Origin: Humulus lupulus
Taxonomy: Eukaryota > Streptophyta > Magnoliopsida > Rosales > Cannabaceae
Direction of reading: 5' to 3'
Assembly: GCF_963169125.1 (NCBI RefSeq)
Contig: NC_084798.1
Coordinates: 172,823,980 to 172,887,979 of the forward strand
DNA length: 64,000 nt
A model generated the notes under the pieces. It was not told the DNA's origin, searched no databases, and worked only from the letters and a program-made list of their open reading frames with translations. Of the stretch, positions 55,301 through 64,000 are shown piece by piece (position 1 is the first letter of the stretch; the number at the start of each line of letters is the position of its first letter). A program made the translations under genes and the position numbers.

Positions 55301-55430
55301 TGCCAATTCTGTGGGGGCAGGTAGAGGGTCCTGACCCTGGTTGTCATCCTCGGCCCTACTATCGCGGAGTCTCGATGATTGTCGAGGCATCTTAACAAAT
55401 ATGCCTGTAATCAACGACATCGCTCATCAG
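52365..55430 (-). pseudogene. gag: Chromo-D gag, split by a solo LTR
   Basis: The N-terminal part at 55398-55079 has a coiled-coil segment (KMETRLQRIEEELRQLRQQV) and ends FRKQHPPTFEGGPDPLRAE. It resumes after the solo LTR at 53156 with NMTSSILDFMRVEGNERVAC, ARIWWDVV, MTWEEFRNIFNEKYY. A frame change near 52905 precedes KFDRLTKFVLDLV, FVRGLN and the zinc-knuckle region. There CFIYGSANHLKKDCP (about 52450) has Tyr where the CCHC knuckle needs its second Cys, and a stop follows CPRCKR. The protein no longer looks functional. Confidence 0.87.
53157..55078 (+). mobile_element. Solo LTR (Solo-F) with TSD ACTCT
   Basis: A 1912-bp LTR-like unit, 53162-55073, starts TGTAGAGTCCAAG and ends GGGTCATTACA. 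ACTCT flanks it at 53157-53161 and 55074-55078. A TATA-like CTCTATAAATAGG near 53908 suggests + orientation. It has no internal coding region, so it is a solo LTR left by LTR-LTR recombination. It interrupts Chromo-D gag. It contains four CGATATATCG palindromes (53600-53727) and three spaced copies of GGGCATATG (54474-54590). Confidence 0.92.
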
Positions 55431-55710
55431 ACATGATAACAACATCCAAAACCACCTCCCAATCACATCAGCCAACCAGAATAGAAATCCATAAAACATA
55501 CAAATGGCATATAACACTCAATGGGCCATACCCTGACATCATGCATATGTTAACTCATTCGTCATGCTCTATATAAAATCAGCAGGAAAACAGGACATTT
55601 AATCACATAATCAGGCATATAAGTCAATCATTACCAACCAACCCTGAGTCGAGCTTGTCACTGGCAGCGAGATAACATGTTCGGTCAATCTCCAGGAACC
55701 ATAAACCTTG

Positions 55711-55729
55711 GCACGCTCTGATACCAAGT
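55711..55729 (-). other. Chromo-D primer-binding site
   Basis: The minus strand reads ACTTGGTATCAGAGCGTGCC right after the LTR end. TGGTATCAGAGC is the classic initiator-Met tRNA primer site. Confidence 0.9.
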
Positions 55730-57984
55730 TGTAATGCCCTACTTCCTTAGAGTCGTTACTAAGTGGGTTTAAAACACACAATTAACTCGCTAATCAAGGA
55801 TTTAAGTCAAAAGTGTAATTAAACCATAAAAAAAGTCTTATACTTTGAAAATAATTCCATTAATTGAAAATCATAAAGCGTTTAACATTTGGGATTCCAA
55901 AATACTGTTTAGAAATATTGACAACTTAGAAATATAACTAAAGTCGGCTAAACGACAAAATCTAGGTTTAGCACAATCATCACCCAAAATACCCCTGGCC
56001 GTGGCAGCCAGGTAGGCCAAACATGTACGCACCGCTTCACGCTCTCCGTACTCATGGTTGGTCGACTTTCCCCTTGCCCTTACCTGCACCATAGAGCACC
56101 TGTGAGCCGAAGCCCAGCAAGAAAAATTTCACAAGCAAACAACATATGCATATTTAACATTCAACATATAATCAAGCCACCATCAGGCTAAACACGTACG
56201 TCCATGCCGTCCCAGGCGCTTTACCAGGCCCTGGGTTTGCGGTCCACACCGTGAGGATATCCCAGGTGTCCTTTAGGGTCTCGCCCTGGAAATTCGCACT
56301 CCGCATGCTAAACGCTGCTCCCAGCCCCTTACCGTAATCAGCCTTGCCGTTCTCGGCCTTCGCCGTTCCCGGCCTTCGCCATTCTCGACCCTTGCCATTC
56401 ATTCACATATATGCACACATAGCATAATTAAACATGCATAAGCACAATCAATGGGGCTACACGCTGCAACACAATCAAATAGGGTCGTGCCCTGCAACAA
56501 AACTATAGGGCCTTGCCCTACTCTACGGGTACATCAGTTTTCTTACCTGTGTCCCGAGCTTTCCAAGCACCGATGTCCTGAGCACAGTCCCCTAGTTCAA
56601 GCTTTGCTGAAACCCTAGTCACAATGAATCAACAATATCTATCCATCAAGGTCTAATCCATTAGAAAGCTTTGGGTTACCATTCTAATCCTCGGAACCTT
56701 GAATTCTATCAATTCGAGTGATAAAATCCATCCCGAGCCTTAACAATTAGGTTCCCAAGCCAAAAACTCACAAAACACCCACATTTGGAACTAGGGTCGT
56801 GGCCCAACCCCTTAAGGGCTGCGAATTGCCTCAAAACAGAGGCAAAACACCTCCTTAGAAAGAGGCACGGGCCAGGGCATGCTTAGCCAAGCGCCACGAT
56901 GCACCTCAAGATCAGGGGCCTCCCCAGGCCTCACGCGCACACGGGCCGCGGCATGCCCCTCCTAGGGCCGTGACTCGACCTACAAACCCTGAAATCCACC
57001 ATGCAAAACATGAGCTAACCTCCCTGAATTTCACCATTTCCGAGCCTAAATCCTAGAATTCTGCCTAGGACCCAATCCCAACCACATAGCCAGTTTATAC
57101 TCTTAGAAACTTAAACAACAAGTCTCGAAAAACTTTTCAACTTCATCACTTAAGTTCTATCTTCATAATTCTAAAGGAAACACAGAAAAACCATGCAGAA
57201 ATTAAACTTAGATCCTTACCTCAGAATTGATCTTGGCCTGAGCTTGGTTCTAGTTACCCCAACTTCTCTTCTTCCCAAATTCAACCTTGAGTTCCCTCCT
57301 TGATCCCAAAGAATTTCAGTTCTTCCTCCCTTTCTTTTCTTAGCTTTTGTTTTCCTCTAGAGCTTTCAAAAACAATTCTAGTATATGCCTAGGTAAAGAA
57401 ACGTAAAGGATTTTACCTCTGCTAGCTCTAGCTATCCTTAAAGCCAAATTTCCTTTTTTTTTGCCCCTTAAACCTCTCCTTAACCCTTAAGTAATCCCAA
57501 GGGCAGTTTAGTCATTTACCTAATCTCGTTAAGTCCTCGAGGTAAATAAATAAATTTCCCCAATATTTCCTCCTAAACGTTCTAACTTCAAATATATCTC
57601 CAAATATTTATTTTCATAACCCGATAACCCCATAAAATGTCCAATGCCCGAAATACTCATCGACTCATCTCGAGTGGGGTATTCAACCCCGTTGTGACTT
57701 TCTAGCTAAACCGCTCCATAGGACTGTCTCGGATTGTGCATCACATATATATCACAAGTATATCAGAAGTATTACATTTATGACATTTATGCCCTTAACG
57801 GGCTAAAATTACAAACATGCCCCCAATAACCAAATGGGGTCCACATGCATATTTAATTCACCTAAACATGCTTCTCTAATCACATACTCATAAAAATTCA
57901 CATATTATAATAATAAATTACTTATTTCCCTCCAGGCACGCTAATCAAGGCCATAAGCCTTATTAGTAAATTTGGGACGCTACA
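55730..57984 (-). repeat. Chromo-D 5' LTR
   Basis: 2255 bp, TGTAATGCCC to GGGACGCTACA on +, followed by the TSD TAGAT. It is collinear with 46654-48914 along its whole length. Confidence 0.93.
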
Positions 57985-58680
57985 TAGATGGAACAACACT
58001 CAATATGTATAGAGCACATTGAATCGCATAGCCCCAGAATAACAGTGGTAATGATGAGAAGCTCATCATTGATCTAACCATATCTAGTAACGTTCTGTTC
58101 CGTCTTTCTGAAACACCATTTTTCTGTGGCGTTGGGATTGAATACCATGTTCACGCTGATGGTCCTCGAATTCAAAATACAAGTACTCTCCTCCTCGATC
58201 AGATCGAAGAACTTTCAATGATTTACCTAATTTCTTTTCAGCCTTTGCTCGAAATTCTTAAACTTTCCAAAAGTTTCAGATTTTCTTTGCATTAAGTATA
58301 TGTAACCATATCTTGAATAATCGTCAACAAAAGTGACAAAGTATTCATAACCTCCTCTTGCTTGTACATTAAGTGGACCACAAACATCCGTATGTACCAG
58401 TTGAAGTGCTTATGTAGCTCTTGAACCTTTAGTAGAGAAAGGTCTCTTGGTCATCATGCATTCTAGACAGGATTCACAAACAAAGAGAGATCCAATAGAT
58501 AGTTCTATTAAAGGACCATCCTTTACAAGCCTATTAATTCTATCTAGACCAATATGGCCCAATCTCAAGTGCCACAGATATGTTTCACTATCAGAATCAA
58601 TCTTTTTTCGTTTAATAGATCTAGGATTAGCTGTTTTAAATAATTCAAAATTAAGTAAATATTTTGTCATTCATTATAAG
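57985..58680 (-). pseudogene. pol: Copia-2 GAG-pre-integrase and integrase core
   Basis: The minus strand from 58670: KIDSDSETYLWHLRLGHIGL, NRLVKDGPL, VCESCLECMMTKRPF. The HHCC residues of the integrase zinc domain are retained. After stops and shifts it continues (about 58380-57990) with recognisable pieces of the integrase core such as RRNRTLLDMV-like and FWGYAIQCALYILSVVPS, ending at the Chromo-D TSD. The frame resumes at 46653. Confidence 0.85.
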
Positions 58681-59127
58681 TATGTAAATTTGTTTATCCC
58701 AAAGTATTTGCATAACAAGTAAATAGATAATTTCTTTAAATAATAACTACTTTATTAATAAAAGAAATAAATGTCATGCAAAAATAGAAATAAGTTTCCA
58801 AACATTAATAATCAAAATTACTAATAATAGACTAAATTTTTAGATTTTTGTTCAAAGAAATCTAGAATTTCTAAAACAAATATAAAATTTAAATTGTTCA
58901 ACTAACAATAAAATTTCTAAATAAAACTACTTTCCAACTCCTCTAGCTTTACTTGCTATCAAAATCCTCATCAGTCTCTTCCTCCTTTTTAGGGTTCTGA
59001 TTCTGCAAAAGGAAAAACAAAGAAAATAGTTTAGTGGCATATATTTTTTAATATACTATCCAAAAATTTGAATATGCTATTCATAGTTGAAAAAAATATA
59101 TGTAAATCTCATTTACCTTTTCGTTTG
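58681..59127. other. AT-rich stretch between Copia-2 gag and integrase pieces
   Basis: About 450 bases, very A/T-rich. The minus strand holds TTTTCCTTTTGCAG followed by a short Asp/Glu-rich frame (NQNPKKEEETDEDFDSK, about 59003-58955), which may be a splice acceptor and exon remnant. The zinc-knuckle and protease expected here for a copia element are missing, so there was an internal deletion or replacement. Confidence 0.45.
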
Positions 59128-59541
59128 TTACAAACGATGACACTCAATAAAGACTTCCTTTGTCATTGCTTGCCATATCTCATGTCCTGAGTCATAGTGT
59201 ATATACTTTTCCTTTATTTCGCCAGGCATGGTTGAAAGCATGCAATAACGTGCCAACCGATCGGATTTCATCCAATTCACATATTTTTCTTCTGCTTCAT
59301 AGCTAGTAGCCAAAGGTGGTTCTGTTGGATGTTTGTTATAGACAGTTGACATCAACTTCTTATAAGAAAAAATGGTCAAAATGCCTTCAGGTTCAAAATC
59401 CAAAGATTTGAGAAAAGCATCGGTGTGTAATTCACCAATAGACATCTTGTTGGGAATAAATAAATAAACAAAAATGAATTTATTCATATAATTAATATCA
59501 GTAATTTTCGGAATAGTAAACGTGATATATGAATGAAACAA
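59128..59541 (-). pseudogene. gag: Copia-type gag fragment
   Basis: The likely start is MSIGELHTDAFLKS (about 59443). EPPLATSYEAEEKYVNWMKS, DRLARYCMLSTMPGEI and HEIWQAMTKEV resemble the copia-type gag (UBN2-like) fold. The product stops at 59128, far short of a usual gag. A GTAAATGAG donor-like site follows. It is most likely the gag remnant of Copia-2, though it might belong to another copia copy. Confidence 0.55.
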
Positions 59542-59602
59542 TTAAAAAACACATAAAAAATAATTACTAATTCCACGATTAATTAATTTAAACATTAATG
59601 GA

Positions 59603-60310
59603 TCCATGAACGAGAGTATTTCATGTCCTGCAGTTGGATCGACCAGTTGGTCTATTCTGGGTAGTGGGAAGCAGTTTGGGCCATGCCTTGTTCAGATCTG
59701 TGAAGTCCACACATGTCTTCCACTTCCCATTTGGTTTTGGGACCAGCACGGGGTTTTATACCCAGTCTGGGTAGTAGGCCTCCCTTATAAAATTATTTTC
59801 CTTGAGCCGCCCAACTTCCTCCTATAGGGCTTGAGATCGATCTTTGTCAAGCAGTCTCCTTTTTTGTTGCACCGGTGGGTAGCTTTTTACCACATTAAGG
59901 ACATGGCTTATTACGCACGGAGAAATTCCAACCATGTCCTTATGTGACCAGGAAAAGACATCCTGATTCTTCTTCAAAAATACTACCAACCGTACCTTAA
60001 TTTCCACCTTTAGTTCCTTCCTGACTTTGATTACTCTAGTCGGGTCCTCCTCATCTAGTAGGACTTCGTCTGGTCCTAACCCCATGACGTCATCCCCGAA
60101 GCGAGGATCGATGTCGTATCCCTCTCTTTGGGAAACTTGTTACAATAACAAATCTTCGTTAAAAGGAGCCCTTGGCTCCATTAGAATGTTTCCTTCAATG
60201 TCAACTTCCATGTTGACAACCTCATCGGTTCCTTCGTTCCCTTCGCAACAGGTCACCATCATGTTGTTTACGCATGGTCCTTTCTTGGATTTGACCATCG
60301 ACGCGTTATA
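59603..60310 (-). pseudogene. pol: Tat-E pol fragment (linker and N-terminal RT)
   Basis: LLDEEDPTRVIKVRKELKVE, VFSWSHKDMVGISP, PPVQQKRRLLDKDRSQAL (60085-59822), then RT pieces encoding PKPNGKWKTC-like and LPRIDQLVDPTAGHEILSF in changing frames down to 59603. The palm motif with the catalytic YVDD is missing. Confidence 0.85.
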
Positions 60311-62920
60311 GCAATCTCAGCCTCCCTTTGGTTACCATGTATGCATCCTTGCCCTGCGCTTGTGGGGAACTTCAAAGACAGATGTCAGATAGACACTGTT
60401 GCGTGTAATGCCATCAGGAGGGGTCTCTCGAGCACTATGTTGTAAGCCAATGAGCAATCTACCTCCAGGAACTCTGTCATCACAGTCTCGTGCCTAGGGG
60501 CATCCCCCACTGTGATTGGTAGTTTAATAGTTCCTACTAGTGCTAGGCATTCTCCTCTTAACCCATATATCACTTGGGAACAAGGTGTCAGGTCCTTGAC
60601 CGTGAGCTTCATTTTCTCGAGGGATGATTTGTAGATGATATCTACTGAGCTTCCCGTATCCACCAAGCATCTCTTCACTCGGGCATTGGCAATTTGAATG
60701 GTAAGGACCAGAGGGTCACTGTGGGGGCACCTCACGTGCCTAGCGTCATCCTCTATAAAAGTGAGAGTTTTCACTTTCATACTTTGGATTTTTTGGAGAC
60801 CACTCCTCGACTGCCATGCTCTAGGAAGACTCCCCTACCTCATGTCTTAGGGTCCTTGCATATCTCTCACGAGCGTTGTTACTGTTGCCTGCTATGTGGG
60901 GCCCCCCACGTATGGTGGCCAATGTGAAGTCCACGGCCGTTGGCTCCAGTGGTGGACTCCTCTGCCTTTGGAACTCTGGATTCCTACTCGGGGTTTCGGT
61001 CTTGACTCAGTACCATGACAGTTTTCCTGATCGGAGGAGAAACTCTATCTCATCCTTCAACTGTTTGCACTTTTTTGTGCCGTGCCCATAATAATTATGG
61101 AAACGATAAAACTTGTTCTTGTCCCTCTTTCCTTCTGAGCGCAAGGGTGGTGGCTTTTGGTATGGTACCTCCTAGTATGTTGCCAAATAAATCTCAGTTC
61201 TTGTTGCAGTCAGGACAGTATAGTTGGTGAACCTAGGCTGGTAGGGCTGATGCTTAGGCTGTTTGTCGGTTGGTGCTAACTTAGCCTTCTTTTCTCCACT
61301 CTGCTCGGCCCCTGAGGTACTCCTCTTCTTACCATTGCTCCCATTTCCCTAAGGGTTTGCGCCATTCTTGCCTGCCTTGATAGTGGCCGAATGGTTTATG
61401 CATTTTTCTTCCTTCATGATAGCATCATTTAGCTTCATGTATTTGTCTGCTCGGTCCAGGTACTCCTGCAAGGTGTTGATGGGGTTCCAGTGGATGCTAT
61501 CCCATAAGGGACTACGATAAATGATTCCTACCAAGATGGCAACGAACTTCTCTTAATCTCCTACTATGGATGCTCGGTTTTCTTCTCTCATGAATCTTTG
61601 GATGTAGTCTTTCAGGGATTCATCCTTCCCTTGCTTAATGCCAGCTAGTTGATTGGCATAAACTGGCTGAATCCTTCTGACACTATAGACCTTGCAAAAT
61701 TCCTTCCTGAATTGCTCCCAGGAAGTGATGGATCCAGGTTTGAATTTCCAATACCATTCCTGAGCTGAGTCAGGGAGAGTGGTAGGGAATACCCTGCACC
61801 TATAATCATGCTCCAGACCGAATAACTCATTATGATCCTCAAACTTTCCAATGTGTCACACTGGGTCCTCCTTCCCAGTGTATGTTGGAAGTTTCGGGGT
61901 CTTGTACTTTGGAGGTGGTTGACCAACTTGGATCTTGGCGCTGAAGGTAATCCCACTTCTATGAGCCAGCTCGATATTGGAAGGTTTCTTTGTCAGGCCC
62001 TAAACAGCCGTGGTGAGTGCATTTATCTGAGCCTGCACTGCTGGTGGGATCGTTGCTCCAGGTGGGGTAGACGTCCCCGGCACCCCCTCATGAGCGCTGG
62101 TCCTTCTAATGATGACTTCCCTCAGATCCTGAGGTTGTGCATCTTTCCCGAGCCTATTGAACACGGTATTGGTGTTTTTCATCGGTTCATTTCCCTTGTG
62201 AGATTGAGGATGTAGGGGTGGTAGGTCCGCCTTGCTCTTGCTGATGCGATCCTGCCCCCTAGCCTCTCCTCCTACATAACTTAGAGACTTTGAGCGACCA
62301 TTTCCATTGTCACGCTTCTCATGTGTCTGACCTTCCTCTCTTGTGTTATTTCATCTGTCCCCCTAGGAGGGGGCATTCAGGTTGGCAACACTCTTACTTC
62401 GAGAATAAGTGTTATTCTTCTTAGTCATGGAGGAGGCAGTCTTGGACTGCGCCTCTTCATTCTGTCTCTGGGAAAATGGCTCTGAGAGCATCCTTGGGGT
62501 TTGACTCCTCCCCTGGGACTCCCTGTTACTGCTATCTCACATCCTTGCTACTTTGGCCTGAGCCTCCCTCATTTCTTGAGCAGCAGCTTCAGCGTTAGCT
62601 CGAGCTAACTCGATAGTCGCCTCCAGGGCCACAGCAGCCTCATGGTGCCTCTGGTCAGCTTCCTGCTCCCACTGGATCATCCTCTGAACCTTCTCATCTA
62701 TCTTCTGCTGTTGTCGTTCCATGGTCGCCCTCTGGAGGGAAATTTCTACAGCAAAGGCCTCCTGCCTCGCCAGAAATTGCGCAATCTCCTCCTGGTGAAC
62801 GTCCTATGGATCCTCTGCATCAGGTTGTTCTCCAACCTCCACCTGACCTTCGTTAACGGGATCGATGAGATCCTAAGTGGTGGGATCCCTAGGAGCCGTC
62901 TTCTTCGTCTGACTGGGTTT
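60311..62920 (-). pseudogene. gag: Tat-E gag-protease (broken)
   Basis: The N-terminal coiled coil ERQQQKIDEKVQRMIQWEQE, then EATIELARANAEAAAQEMRE (62722-62537), resembles Tat-C gag. A capsid piece lies at 61956-61645 and a YLDRADKYMKLNDAIMKEEK piece at 61534-61349. A KQLKDEIEFLLRSGKL-like zinc-linked segment is near 61050. The protease at 60780-60385 has LTFIEDDARHVRCPHSDPLV and CLVDTGSSVDIIYKSSLEKM. Stops and frame changes lie between the segments. Confidence 0.83.
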
Positions 62921-62965
62921 TGGAGGTATATAACACTGATGAAAGTGTGTTTTTTGATTTCGTAC

Positions 62966-62985
62966 TCTCAATGAAAGCACCAAAA
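62966..62985 (-). other. Tat-E primer-binding site
   Basis: The minus strand TTTTGGTGCTTTCATTGAGAG follows the LTR end GGTCAACA. It is identical in its core to the Tat-A site. Confidence 0.75.
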
Positions 62986-64000
62986 TGTTGACCTATGAAA
63001 TTGGCCAACGGTCGTATGTACAGTATACGACACCTTTTGAACAAAAATAAATATAATATAGGACAGAGTACAAATATCTAAACAAACACACATAAATTTA
63101 TAGTGGTTCATCCCTGTTCTGATGAACAGTAATGACCTAATCCACTTAGTGTTTAGTATTTAATCACTCAATAGAAAATTACACAGATGAACTGAAGAGT
63201 TCACTCGTCACCAATTTGCCCAGAGTTTCTCCCTAGAAAATATATGTCTAAAAATCGATCCAAAAGACCCCCTTAAATGAAGCTATGGGTCCTTTATTTA
63301 TAGTACCCAGGGGTTGTTACATGATCAGAAAGACTGGGTACATGGTTTGGTACACGATCATTGTGAGTGGAGATACGTGTCCACCTCCCCATGATTATGA
63401 GATCGTGGGTCTTCTCGTTGTTTCTCTGGATCGTGGTTGACGATGCACAATTGAAACCTTCAGGAAAATGCTAAGTCTTGGTTGGTTATAAAACTTAGGT
63501 GCTAGGACCGATGGCCCTTTAGAGCTTGGGTGCTAGGCCTACTTATCCTTTGGGTGCTAGGCCTGGTGACCTTCTAGGTGCTAGGTCTGTTGACCCTCTG
63601 GGTGATAGGCCTGCTGTTCTTCTGGGTGCTAGGTCTAATGACATTCTGGGTGCTAGGCATGTTGACCCTCTAGGTGCTAGGCCTGCTGATCTTCTAGGTG
63701 CTAGGCCTGATGACCTTCTGGGTGCTAGGCCTGTTGATTTCAGCTTGAATGAGTGTGAACTTTATCCAACAAAGTGTATTTGGGAGTTTAGGCCGAACAC
63801 CCTATGAAGAATAGGGTGTGCCTACCATCCCATGTAGTTCTTGAGCATGCCAGGTCAACCACCCCTAGGGGTTTGGCTTAGGCCGACCACCCCTAGGAGG
63901 TTTAGGCTGGGTCGACTTCCCTATAGGTCCTGGACCTATCTTTTCTTGTTCATTGGTCTTTTTTCAATACTTTTTCATTTTTCCCTGACTTGTTATGTCA
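62986..64000 (-). repeat. Tat-E 5' LTR (right end outside window)
   Basis: On + it starts TGTTGACCTATGAAATTGGC. A minus-strand TATA (ACTATAAATAAAGG) lies near 63295-63305. It includes the 24-bp minisatellite. No LTR end or TSD is seen before 64000. Confidence 0.8.
63526..63745. repeat. 24-bp minisatellite, about 9 copies
   Basis: GGTGCTAGGCCTG(A/T)TGACC(T/C)TCTG recurs every 24 bases inside the Tat-E LTR. Because 24 is a multiple of three it gives an open frame of eight-residue repeats (LGARPxDL), which I regard as a by-product. Confidence 0.9.

Larger units (their letters stand above)
46654..57984 (-). mobile_element. Chromo-D: Ty3/gypsy chromovirus (Tekay/Del-like)
   Basis: LTRs of about 2.26 kb at 46654-48914 and 55730-57984. 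TSD TAGAT lies at 46649-46653 and 57985-57989. Gag-pol is on the minus strand, with a PBS matching initiator-Met tRNA type (TTGGTATCAGAGC) next to the right LTR. A chromodomain-like C-terminus follows the integrase, which places it among chromoviruses; the long LTR starting TGTAGCGTCCCAAA suggests the Tekay/Del clade. It is inserted in the Copia-2 integrase. Gag is split by a solo LTR. LTR divergence is about 5-6% over the first 300 bp by eye. Confidence 0.93.
59603..64000 (-). mobile_element. Tat-E: 5' part of a Ty3/gypsy Tat element
   Basis: A minus-strand element with its 5' LTR from 62986 beyond the window, PBS, gag, protease and the start of RT. It is truncated at about 59603 in the RT motif HEILSFMD. 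RNase H, integrase, antisense gene and 3' LTR are absent. Its closest relative here is Tat-C (same PBS, similar gag and DTGSS protease). Many stops and frame changes. Confidence 0.88.

Noticed and set aside
63526..63807. 93-codon repetitive protein
   Set aside because: By-product of a 24-bp minisatellite within an LTR; no start context or homology.

Overview
This window is repeat-rich intergenic DNA from a flowering plant, probably a eudicot with a large genome. The evidence is a set of plant-specific elements: Ty3/gypsy Tat-lineage elements with two RNase H domains and an intron-containing antisense gene, a Ty3/gypsy chromovirus, a Ty1/copia element, a Cassandra-type 5S-derived LTR, MITEs and a DUF4283-type pseudogene. 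I found no intact host gene, tRNA or rRNA gene. I cannot name the species from sequence alone.

Layout. (1) 1-1585 and 14307-14388 are two pieces of one copia-type LTR, split by Tat-A (1586-14301, + strand). Tat-A has 754-bp LTRs, a perfect GATAT target-site duplication (TSD), gag-pol on + and a spliced antisense gene (aORF) on -. (2) 14389-18495 holds a foldback MULE-like MITE with a 9-T TSD, two Tourist-like MITEs, a DUF4283/zinc-knuckle pseudogene and a Cassandra-like LTR cut by the next element. (3) From 18496 to about 59.6 kb lies Copia-2 (- strand), split three ways. Tat-C (21563-45253, -, TSD CATAG) sits in its RT. Chromo-D (46654-57984, -, TSD TAGAT) sits in its integrase. Inside Tat-C's antisense gene sits Tat-B (23852-36330, +). 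Inside Chromo-D's gag sits a solo LTR (53162-55073, TSD ACTCT). (4) 59603-64000 is the 5' part of a further Tat element, Tat-E (-), truncated in its RT and running out of the window.

Relative ages from LTR pairs compared by eye: Tat-A differs at about 4 of 754 positions, Tat-B at about 23 of 850, and Tat-C at about 33 of 610. Chromo-D differs by about 5-6% in the first 300 bp. This agrees with the nesting order.

How the parts work together: each full Tat element has the order LTR, PBS, gag, protease, RT, RNase H, second RNase H, integrase, an internal PPT-like purine tract, a hypervariable or tandem-repeat zone, the antisense gene (pointing back toward pol), the true PPT and the 3' LTR. The antisense genes of Tat-A, Tat-B and Tat-C share a Transposase_28-like N-terminal domain, short GT-AG introns, a long coiled coil and a short conserved C-terminal motif, although the elements differ greatly in sequence. 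This module, flanked by two copies of the purine tract, is the most interesting recurring structure here. No element is fully intact: even the youngest, Tat-A, carries a frameshift and a stop in pol and a frameshift in its antisense gene.
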